From assembly GCF_004614165.1 (NCBI RefSeq), contig NZ_SPVG01000097.1, forward strand, positions 1-45,350: a DNA stretch of 45,350 nucleotides, read 5' to 3'. The notes beneath the pieces were generated by a model, which ran no database searches, was not told the DNA's origin, and worked only from the letters and a program-made list of their open reading frames with translations. A program made the position numbers and the translations under genes. The DNA comes from Duganella callida. GTDB lineage: Bacteria; Pseudomonadota; Gammaproteobacteria; Burkholderiales; Burkholderiaceae_D. This document shows positions 6,882 to 13,668 of this stretch, piece by piece; position 1 is the stretch's first letter; the number at the start of each line of letters is the position of its first letter.

Positions 6882-8132
6882 ATGACCGCCACCGCCGCCA
6901 CCGCTCTGCCCGTCCCGCCCGCGTCGCCGCGCCCCGCCCGTTCGCTGCTAGCCTTCGCCGGTCCGGCCGTGATCGCCTCGGTGGCCTACATGGATCCCGG
7001 CAACTTCGCCACCAATATCGAGGCCGGTTCGCGCTACGGCTACCAGCTGCTGTGGGTGGTGCTGCTGTCCAGCCTGGTGGCGATGCTGTTCCAGGCCATG
7101 TCGGCCAAGCTCGGCATCGTCACCGGCCACAGCCTGGCGGAACTGTGCCGCGCGCAATTCTCGCGGCCGGTGGTGATCGGCATGTGGCTGGGCGCGGAGA
7201 TCGCCGCCATCGCCACCGATCTGGCCGAATTCATGGGCGGCGCGCTCGGCATTTCGCTGCTGTTTCACCTGGCGCTGGGCTGGGGCTTGCTGATCACCGG
7301 CATGCTCACTGTCCTGATCCTGTCGCTGGACCGGCACGGTTTGCGGCCGCTGGAAATCGCCATCGGCGCGCTGGTGGCGGTGATCGGCCTCAGCTACCTC
7401 GCCGAGTTGCTGATCGCGCCGCCCGACTGGCCGGCGGCGCTGTTCCACAGCGTGGTGCCGCAGCTGCACGGCCACGATGCGCTGATGCTGGCGGTCGGCA
7501 TCGTCGGCGCCACCATCATGCCGCACTCGATTTATCTGCACTCGGGCCTGACCGGGCAGCGCGCGCCGGCCGTCAACGATGCCCAGCGGCGCCGGCTGCT
7601 GCGCTGGTCCAATCGCGAAGTGGTGCTGGCGCTGGGCCTGGCCGCGCTGGTCAACATGGCCATGGTGGCGATGTCGGCCCGGGCCTTCAGCCGCACCGCG
7701 CCGGGACTGGCCGACATCGCGGCCGCCTACCGCACGCTGGCGCCGGCGCTGGGCGCGGGCGCGGCCGGCCTGTTCCTGGTGTCGCTGCTGGCGTCCGGCA
7801 TTTCCAGTTCGGTGGTCGGCACCATGGCCGGCCAACACATCATGCAGGGCTTTGTCGGCTTCCGCGTGCCGCTGCTGGCGCGGCGGCTGATCACCATGGT
7901 GCCGGCGGTGCTGGTGTGCCTGGTCACCGATCCGATGCGGGCCATGCTCGGCAGCCAGGTCGTGCTCAGCATTCTGTTGCCGCTGCCGCTGATCGCGCTG
8001 GTGGTGCTGTCGGCGCGGCCGTCGGTGATGGGGCGCTTTGCCGCCTGCCGCAAGCTGACCTGGACGGCCTCAGCGGCCACCGCCGCCATCGTGCTGCTGA
8101 ACGCGGCCTTGATCTGGCAGGCGCTGGCCTGA
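6882..8132 (+). CDS. Nramp-family divalent metal (Mn/Fe) transporter
   Basis: The 416-residue, roughly 11-helix inner-membrane protein carries the two unwound-helix metal motifs of the family: DPGN at 38-41 (VAYMDPGNFATN) and MPHSIYLHS at 213-221, with A210 and M213 in the expected positions. Nramp proteins import Mn(II) or Fe(II) with protons. The second motif has Ser-Ile where MntH usually has Asn-Leu, a mild variation. AAGGAAG precedes the ATG. It lies 72 nt downstream of the oxalate decarboxylase gene on the same strand, so co-transcription is likely and manganese supply to that enzyme is the obvious job. The 3' 63 nt overlap the convergent LysR gene. Confidence 0.9.
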   Translation: MTATAATALPVPPASPRPARSLLAFAGPAVIASVAYMDPGNFATNIEAGSRYGYQLLWVVLLSSLVAMLFQAMSAKLGIVTGHSLAELCRAQFSRPVVIGMWLGAEIAAIATDLAEFMGGALGISLLFHLALGWGLLITGMLTVLILSLDRHGLRPLEIAIGALVAVIGLSYLAELLIAPPDWPAALFHSVVPQLHGHDALMLAVGIVGATIMPHSIYLHSGLTGQRAPAVNDAQRRRLLRWSNREVVLALGLAALVNMAMVAMSARAFSRTAPGLADIAAAYRTLAPALGAGAAGLFLVSLLASGISSSVVGTMAGQHIMQGFVGFRVPLLARRLITMVPAVLVCLVTDPMRAMLGSQVVLSILLPLPLIALVVLSARPSVMGRFAACRKLTWTASAATAAIVLLNAALIWQALA

Positions 8133-9029
8133 AACAATGTGGGCCGCCGTCTCGCCCAGCAGAAACTGCTGGAACGCGCGCGCCACCGGCGGCAGCGGCC
8201 GGTCGCTGCAGTACACCGCATGCCAGTGGCGTATCAGCGGAAAACCCTGCACGTCCAGCTGGCGCAGGCGGCCGTCGCGCAACTCGTCCTCGACATCGTG
8301 CGCCGACAACAGGCTGATCCCCATACCGGCCATCACCGCCTGCTTCACCGCTTCGCCGGCGCCCAGCTCCATCACGCGCGGCGGCGCGGCGCGGTGCAGG
8401 AAAGCTTCGTTGGCGGCGTGGCGGGTGTCGGTGCCGTTTTCGCGCACGATCAGGCACTCGGCGCCGAGACGGCCGCGGGCGATGGCGCGCGCGCCGACCA
8501 ACGCATGCGCCGGCGCGGCCACCAGCACGAACGGATGCTCGGCAAACGGTTGCGCCGCCACATGCGGCATCTCGGGCGCGCGCACCATCACCGCCAGATC
8601 GATCTGCTCGCTGCGCAGCATGGCGATCAGCTGGTCGCGCGGGCTGACTTTCATCTCCAGTTCGACGTCGCCGCGGTCATGCAGGAAAGCGTTGATCAGG
8701 TGCGGGAAGAAGCGGCTGCCGGAAGTGATCACGCCGACCCGCAGATGCTGGGTGCCGCCGCTTATCAGATCGGCCAGCGACTGCTCGGCATGGTTCAGGT
8801 CGGCCAGGATCACCTGGCAATGGCGCAGCACCAGGTGGCCGCCGTCGGTCAGCGCGATGCGCTTGCCATGGTGCGCGAACAGCGGCACGCCGGCCAGCTC
8901 CTCGACCTGCTTGATCTGCATCGATACCGCCGGTTGGGTCAGATGCAGATCCTCGGCCGCGCGCGAAAAGCTCAGGTGCCGCGCCACACTTTCGAAAATG
9001 CGGATCTGGCGGAGTGTGATGTGTTTCAT
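8070..9029 (-). CDS. LysR-family regulator (CbbR/CysB-like)
   Basis: This is a 319-residue LysR regulator. The winged helix-turn-helix occupies residues 1-60 (FSRAAEDLHLTQPAVSMQIK), and the two-lobed effector domain runs from about 92 to 295, beginning LRVGVITSGSRFFPHLI. The sequence resembles the CbbR-like branch. It is about 20 residues longer than usual, and the extra low-complexity tail (ending QQHDGGGGR) lies entirely within the 63-nt antisense overlap with the Nramp gene. No carbon-fixation or sulfur genes are nearby, so the target is unknown; the oxalate/Nramp pair is one possibility. Confidence 0.88.
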   Translation of the reverse strand: MKHITLRQIRIFESVARHLSFSRAAEDLHLTQPAVSMQIKQVEELAGVPLFAHHGKRIALTDGGHLVLRHCQVILADLNHAEQSLADLISGGTQHLRVGVITSGSRFFPHLINAFLHDRGDVELEMKVSPRDQLIAMLRSEQIDLAVMVRAPEMPHVAAQPFAEHPFVLVAAPAHALVGARAIARGRLGAECLIVRENGTDTRHAANEAFLHRAAPPRVMELGAGEAVKQAVMAGMGISLLSAHDVEDELRDGRLRQLDVQGFPLIRHWHAVYCSDRPLPPVARAFQQFLLGETAAHIVSGQRLPDQGRVQQHDGGGGR

Positions 9030-9106
9030 CCACCCAGTGTAGCTGAGCCTTTGGGAGAGGCGCCCCTCCCGCTGGAGCAGGCTGCCGTGTAGGACAACGC
9101 GCCGTC

Positions 9107-10075
9107 TTACGGCAGCAGCAACAGCTTGCCGGTGGTGGCGCGGCTGGCCATGTCGGTGTGCGCGCGCACCGCGTCCGCCAGCGGATAGACCGCGCCGATG
9201 TTGATCTTCAGCTTGCCCTCGGCGATCCAGTCGAACAGCTGCCCGGCGTGATGGCGCAGCAGTTCCGGTGTGGGGATCAAATTGGCGTACACGGCGTAAC
9301 CGAGCTTGATGCTCTTCGGCAGGCTCATGATGTTAAGCGCGCCGGGGCCGCCCAGCACCGGACCGTACCAGCAGAAGGTGCCGGAACGCCGCAACACGTC
9401 CAGCGAACCCTGGAAGGTCGAGGGTCCCGAGCCGTCATACACCACGTGCACGCCCGCGCCGTCGGTCAACCGCAATGCCTGCTCGGCAAACTTGCCTTCG
9501 GCATCGACGATCACGTGGTCGGCGCCGGCCGCCTTGGCCGCCGCTACCTTGTCCTGCGACGACACGCGGCCGATGACTTTGCCGCCGTACAGCTTGGTGA
9601 TCTGCGTCAGCAGCAGGCCGACGCCGCCCGCCGCCGCGTGCACGAAGGCGATGTCGCCCGGCTGCGTGCGGTAAAAATCGGTGGCGAAGTGCTTGGCGGT
9701 CAGGCCCTGCATCATGCTGGCGGCGGCGGTCTGGTCGTCGATAAAGTCGGGCACCGCCACCAGCGCGCCGGCCGGAACGGCGATGCGCTGCGCATAGCTG
9801 CCCGGCGCATACACCCACGCCACGCGCTGGCCGACCTCGAAGCCGCTGACGCCCGCGCCCAGCGCCACCACCCGGCCCATGCCCTCGGCACCGAGGATTT
9901 TCGGATTCGGCGTCTCGTTCCAGGACATGCCCTGGCGGATGCCGATGTCCATGAAGTTGACGCCGGCCACCGCCACCTCCACCAGCACCTCGCCGGCCCG
10001 CGGCGCCGGCTCGGGACGCTCGACGTATTCCAGCACACCGGCATCGCCCACCGCGTTCATCACAACTGCTTTCAT
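9107..10075 (-). CDS. Zinc-free quinone oxidoreductase (MDR family)
   Basis: The 322-residue protein follows the quinone reductase layout: an N-terminal GroES-like domain (MKAVVMNAVGDAGVLEYVER, GVNFMDIGIRQG) and a Rossmann domain with HAAAGGVGLLLTQ around 145-157. It ends TTGKLLLLP, typical of this family. Zinc ligands are absent. Such enzymes use NADPH to reduce quinones or enones. Two ATGs are adjacent (10078 and 10075); AGGAG sits 5 nt before the second, so I start there. The gene follows the TetR regulator on the same strand, with a perfect GAATGATCATTC palindrome just upstream, suggesting local repression relieved by an electrophile or quinone. Confidence 0.88.
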   Translation of the reverse strand: MKAVVMNAVGDAGVLEYVERPEPAPRAGEVLVEVAVAGVNFMDIGIRQGMSWNETPNPKILGAEGMGRVVALGAGVSGFEVGQRVAWVYAPGSYAQRIAVPAGALVAVPDFIDDQTAAASMMQGLTAKHFATDFYRTQPGDIAFVHAAAGGVGLLLTQITKLYGGKVIGRVSSQDKVAAAKAAGADHVIVDAEGKFAEQALRLTDGAGVHVVYDGSGPSTFQGSLDVLRRSGTFCWYGPVLGGPGALNIMSLPKSIKLGYAVYANLIPTPELLRHHAGQLFDWIAEGKLKINIGAVYPLADAVRAHTDMASRATTGKLLLLP

Positions 10076-10089
10076 CATAGCTCCTTTAT

Positions 10090-10105
10090 TTGAATGATCA
10101 TTCCA
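10090..10105 (-). promoter_or_regulatory. Palindromic operator upstream of quinone reductase
   Basis: TTGAATGATCATTCCA contains the 12-bp perfect palindrome GAATGATCATTC (10092-10103). It ends 12 nt before the first ATG of the reductase gene and lies in the short gap after the TetR stop codon. A diverged copy precedes the TetR gene. It is the likely TetR binding site. Confidence 0.6.
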
Positions 10106-10125
10106 TAATTGGTGAAAAAAAAGGC

Positions 10126-10692
10126 TCAATGCAGAGCCTGAAGGGCAAAACGGGCCAGCGCGTGCAGTTCGGCATCCTCGGCGCCGCCACGCGCGGCCAT
10201 GCGGATGCCGGCCACGTTGGCCAGCAAGAAGGCCGCCGCATGCTGGGCATTCACCGCGGAAGGGACGTCGCCCTGCCGCTGCGCCTCGGCGATGCGGGCG
10301 GCAATCGCCTTGCTCAGCACACGGCCGGTGGCGGCGTGCAGCTGGTTCAGTTCCTCGCGGCTGACGCCGAACTCGGTGAGCGATCCCAGCCCCAGGCACG
10401 GCATGTGCGCCTCCGCCACCACCCGCGCCATCATCGCGCGCAGGCCGTCGATGGCTTTCGGGCCGGTGGCCAGCGCGGCCAGATGGGCGCGCGATTCGGC
10501 GTCGCCGTAGCGCTGCACGGCGGCGCGGTACAGCTGCCACTTGTCGCCGAACGTGTCATACAGGCTCTGGCGGCCGATGTTCATCGCCTCGGTCAGCATG
10601 CCGGCGGACGTGGCGGCGTAGCCGTGCTCGCGAAACACGCCAAGCGCGGCTTCGAGCGCGGTGTCCTGATCGAATTCTTTTGGTCTGGCCAT
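10126..10692 (-). CDS. TetR-family transcriptional repressor
   Basis: The 188-residue product has an N-terminal TetR helix-turn-helix (about 8-55, MARPKEFDQDTALEAALGVF and GMLTEAMNIGRQSLYDTFGD). The C-terminal ligand domain matches the group with GLGSLTEFG around residue 100. I chose ATG 10692 (MARPKEF), the conserved family start, over the upstream in-frame start at 10737. It lies directly upstream of the quinone reductase gene. Related operator-like sites at 10713-10728 and 10090-10105 suggest that it represses both itself and the reductase. Confidence 0.87.
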   Translation of the reverse strand: MARPKEFDQDTALEAALGVFREHGYAATSAGMLTEAMNIGRQSLYDTFGDKWQLYRAAVQRYGDAESRAHLAALATGPKAIDGLRAMMARVVAEAHMPCLGLGSLTEFGVSREELNQLHAATGRVLSKAIAARIAEAQRQGDVPSAVNAQHAAAFLLANVAGIRMAARGGAEDAELHALARFALQALH

Positions 10693-10712
10693 GCGACCAG
10701 CATACCTCATAT

Positions 10713-10728
10713 TGGAATGCTTGGTCAA
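10713..10728 (-). promoter_or_regulatory. Second TetR operator-like site
   Basis: TGGAATGCTTGGTCAA matches the reverse complement of the 10090-10105 site at 12 of 16 positions, with both outer parts (TGGAATG, TCAA) conserved. It lies 20 nt upstream of the TetR ATG, consistent with autorepression. The palindrome is imperfect. Confidence 0.4.
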
Positions 10729-10733
10729 CAACC

Positions 10734-11804
10734 TCACGCCAGCACCGCGCTGCGCTGTTCGATGCGGGCGAGCAGGCGGTGCAGGGCCACCGCATCGTCA
10801 AAGGTCGGGCTCAAGCGCGTGCCATGCAGCAGGTCCGAGGCCAGCCGGGCATATGCGGCCGCCACCGGCTGTGCCGGCCCTTCGATCGCCGCGGCCGGCA
10901 ACGCCAGTACCTGCAAGCTGCCGTCCAGGCGTGCACCGCGCAATTCGAAGCCGCCGATGCCCACATAGCCAACCGGACTGGTCAGCACCAGGTCGCCCTC
11001 GCTGCCGTTGATCTCGACGTGGAAATTGGTGCCACGCGACAGGCCGCCGCGGAAATGCGCCGACAGCGCCGCACCGTTCTCCAACTGGGCCGCCAGCAGC
11101 ACCTGGTCAGCCACCGTGTAGGGCTGCTCATCGCCCGACTCCTCGATGCGCACCGTCTTGCGCGCATTGCCCTGCATGCCTGACAGCGAAGCCACGCCGC
11201 TGCCGACCGCGTGCAGCACGCCATCCAGCGTATGCGCGAACGGCACGTTCAGCATGGCGGCGCCATTGGCACGGTCCAGCGTGTAGCGATAACTTTCCGG
11301 CATCGTGGCGCCCCACAGGATGCCCGAACCAAGCACCGACACCGACAGCACGCGGCCCACATAGCCCTCGGCAATCAGTTCGCGCAGGCGCACGAACGGT
11401 GGCGCGGCACGCGTCTGCAGGCCGATGGCGGTGGCCACGCCGCGCTCGCGCGCCAGGTCGCGCAGCGCTTCCGCTTCGGCCAGACTGACGCCCAGCGGCC
11501 ATTCCGAAAACACCGCCTTGCCGGCGGCGATCGCCTGAGTGACCAGCGCATGGTGTTGCGGCACCTTGACCGTCACCACCACCAGATCGACCTCGGGGTG
11601 GCGCACCAGTTCCTCGGCCGAGGCCAGCGCGTGGGGCACGCCGAATTTCTGTGCGGCGGCCTGCGCCGTCGCCGGCTCGTGGTGGCTGAGCGCGGTGATG
11701 CGGTAGTCCGGCAGCGCCTGCAGGGCCGGAATGTGGGCGGTGGCGGCCCAACCTTTTTCGGGATGCACGCCGATCAGGCCGACGCGGACGGGAAATTGCT
11801 GCAT
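10734..11804 (-). CDS. Gfo/Idh/MocA-family NAD(P)-dependent oxidoreductase
   Basis: The 356-residue protein has an N-terminal Rossmann domain (VRVGLIGVHPEKGWAATAHI, then VDLVVVTVKVPQHHALV and the EWPLG segment where the family often has E-K-P) and a C-terminal beta-sheet domain. The lysine of the canonical EKP motif is tryptophan here, as in the Gal80-like branch. Members act on sugars or bind NAD(P) as regulators, so catalytic activity is not assured. AAGGAAA precedes ATG 11804. A promoter with TTGATA (-35) and TATTAT (-10), 17 nt apart, lies just upstream. It is divergent from an AraC regulator that probably controls it. Confidence 0.85.
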   Translation of the reverse strand: MQQFPVRVGLIGVHPEKGWAATAHIPALQALPDYRITALSHHEPATAQAAAQKFGVPHALASAEELVRHPEVDLVVVTVKVPQHHALVTQAIAAGKAVFSEWPLGVSLAEAEALRDLARERGVATAIGLQTRAAPPFVRLRELIAEGYVGRVLSVSVLGSGILWGATMPESYRYTLDRANGAAMLNVPFAHTLDGVLHAVGSGVASLSGMQGNARKTVRIEESGDEQPYTVADQVLLAAQLENGAALSAHFRGGLSRGTNFHVEINGSEGDLVLTSPVGYVGIGGFELRGARLDGSLQVLALPAAAIEGPAQPVAAAYARLASDLLHGTRLSPTFDDAVALHRLLARIEQRSAVLA

Positions 11805-11816
11805 GATGTTTCCTTA

Positions 11817-11860
11817 TGATCTGATGGGTCTATAATAGGCACAGCAGATCAGACTATCAA
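11817..11860 (-). promoter_or_regulatory. Divergent promoter and operator between Gfo/Idh/MocA and AraC genes
   Basis: On the minus strand a -35 TTGATA (plus coordinates 11855-11860) and a -10 TATTAT (11832-11837) are separated by exactly 17 nt, ahead of the oxidoreductase gene. A 7-bp inverted repeat, TGATCTG at 11817-11823 and CAGATCA at 11845-11851, brackets the -10 element with a 21-nt spacer. This is a likely binding site for the AraC neighbour, placed to block or activate this promoter. Confidence 0.55.
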
Positions 11861-11909
11861 TCGCCATAAATCCAAATTTATTGTCTACTCGTCCAAATCA
11901 ATCATATAG

Positions 11910-12830
11910 ATGGATCCCTTAACTGATATTCTCAGCGGCCTGCACATCCGCCGCGCCAGCTACACCCGGCTGGACGCCACCGCGCCGTGGGGCGTGAAAT
12001 CGCCGGGCGAACCGGGCATCAATTTCGTAATGGTGCTGCGCGGCTCGGCCCTGCTGAGCGTCGATGGTCAGGCGCAGCCGCTGGGCTTGCGCAGCGGCGA
12101 CCTGTTCATCATGCTGGACGGCACGCCGTTCCGCCTGGTCGATCACGAGGATTCGGCCCTGATCGATTGCGTGGACGTGGAAAAGCTGCGGGTGGATAAC
12201 CGCATCAAAATCGGCGGCGACGGCGCCCTTACCACCTTCATCGGCGGCGCCTTCGAGATCGACGCGCTGGCGGCGCAACCGCTGCTGGCGGCTCTGCCGG
12301 CGCTGCTGTACCTGAAGCTGGACGCCCAGCGCAGCCTGGCCTTCCAGTCGGTGCTGGAAATGCTGGCGCTGGAAACGGAATCGCCCGGACTGGGCTCGGA
12401 AGCGGTGATCGGCCGCCTGTTCGAACTGCTGTTCGTGCACGCGATCCGCGCCTACACCCAGCTGGCCTGCGGCGCGGCGAGCCGCGGCTGGCTGGCCGCA
12501 CTGGCCGACCGCCAGCTGGCCAAGGCGCTGGAAGCCATGCATGGCGATCCGGCGCAGGACTGGACGGTGGAAACGCTGGCGCGCGCGGCCGGCATGTCGC
12601 GCTCCAGCTTTGCTGCCCGCTTCAAGGAGGTGGTGGGCCAGACGCCGCTCGACTACCTGACCCGGTGGCGCATGTACCGCGCGCGCCGCCTGCTGCGGCA
12701 GGACAACCTGGCGCTGTCCGAAGTGGCGCGCCAGGTCGGCTACGAATCGGCGGCCGCCTTCAACCGCGTGTTCCGGCGCGAGATGGCGATCACGCCGGGC
12801 GCCTTCCGCAAGGCCGGCGCGGCGGCCTGA
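11910..12830 (+). CDS. AraC-family transcriptional regulator with cupin sensor
   Basis: The 306-residue protein has an N-terminal cupin domain (about 15-190, with GINFVMVLRGSALLSVDG and LRSGDLFIMLDGTPFRL) and a C-terminal AraC DNA-binding domain (about 205-300, GMSRSSFAARFKEVVGQTP and VARQVGYESAAAFNRVFRRE). No good ribosome-binding site is visible before ATG 11910, suggesting weak translation or a short leader. It is divergent from the Gfo/Idh/MocA gene and convergent with the glutathione transferase gene, whose stop codon begins at the very next base. Its DNA-binding half resembles the regulator at 703-1533. Confidence 0.87.
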   Translation: MDPLTDILSGLHIRRASYTRLDATAPWGVKSPGEPGINFVMVLRGSALLSVDGQAQPLGLRSGDLFIMLDGTPFRLVDHEDSALIDCVDVEKLRVDNRIKIGGDGALTTFIGGAFEIDALAAQPLLAALPALLYLKLDAQRSLAFQSVLEMLALETESPGLGSEAVIGRLFELLFVHAIRAYTQLACGAASRGWLAALADRQLAKALEAMHGDPAQDWTVETLARAAGMSRSSFAARFKEVVGQTPLDYLTRWRMYRARRLLRQDNLALSEVARQVGYESAAAFNRVFRREMAITPGAFRKAGAAA

Positions 12831-13532
12831 TTACGCCGGCGTGACCAGACCTTTTTCCACCGCCGGACGGGCGACGAAGTTGGCCAGCACGCGCGCCACG
12901 TTGGGGAAGTTCTCGAAGCCGACCAGCGGCGCCGCCTCGTAGAAACCGACCAGGTTGCGCACCCACGGGAAGATGGCGATGTCGGCGATGGTGTACTGCT
13001 CGCCCATGATCCACGCGCGGCCTTCCAGGCGTTTTTCCAGCACGCCCAGCAACCGCCTGGCTTCGTTGACGTAACGGTTGAGCGGGCGCTTGTCCTCGTA
13101 TTCCTTGCCGGCGAAGCGGTGGAAGAAGCCGACCTGGCCGAACATCGGGCCGATGCCGCCCATCTGGAACATCACCCACTGCAGGGTCTCATAGCGGCCG
13201 GCGGCGTCGGCCGGGATCAGCTTGCCGGTTTTCTCGGCCAGGTAGACCAGGATCGCGCCCGATTCGAACAGCGGCAGCGGCTTGCCGTCCGGTCCGTCGG
13301 GATCGATGATGGCCGGGATCTTGTTGTTCGGATTCAGCGACAGGAAGTGCGGCGTGGTCACGCCCTCGTCGTTCAGCGGAATCTTGTGGGCTTCGTACGG
13401 CAGGCCGATTTCCTCCAGCATGATCGACACCTTGACGCCGTTCGGCGTGGCCATCGAGTACAGCTGCAGGCGCTCGGGATGCTGGGCCGGCCATTTGTCG
13501 TTGATGAAAAATCCAGACAGCGCGTGGGACAT
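12831..13532 (-). CDS. Glutathione S-transferase, YghU/YfcG-like
   Basis: The 233-residue protein has a thioredoxin-like N-terminal domain with the YghU/YfcG signature MATPNGVKVSIMLEEIGLPY and the glutathione-binding ESGAI segment. An all-helical C-terminal domain follows (about 105-215, including YTIADIAIFPWVRN). Members use glutathione or bind glutathione disulfide and often act as disulfide reductases. I chose ATG 13532 (MSHALSGFF), which has GGAGA a few bases upstream; an in-frame start at 13571 has no such support. It is divergent from the S9 peptidase gene and abuts the AraC gene convergently. Confidence 0.88.
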   Translation of the reverse strand: MSHALSGFFINDKWPAQHPERLQLYSMATPNGVKVSIMLEEIGLPYEAHKIPLNDEGVTTPHFLSLNPNNKIPAIIDPDGPDGKPLPLFESGAILVYLAEKTGKLIPADAAGRYETLQWVMFQMGGIGPMFGQVGFFHRFAGKEYEDKRPLNRYVNEARRLLGVLEKRLEGRAWIMGEQYTIADIAIFPWVRNLVGFYEAAPLVGFENFPNVARVLANFVARPAVEKGLVTPA

Positions 13533-13668
13533 CGTGTTCTCCGTGGCAAAAGCAAAACGCCTATTCTCCACTCATTCCGGATTTCCTGCAGTCCGTCGCA
13601 TTTTTTTCCATCGGCCTGAAGATGGATATAAGATCGTCATGCTTTCCATTCTTTCAAGAGGCCCAATG

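Noticed and set aside
5792-8317. An 841-codon plus-strand frame spanning the oxalate decarboxylase and Nramp genes
   Set aside because: The translation is Arg/Ala/Gly-rich noise in an alternate frame of two clearly identified genes.
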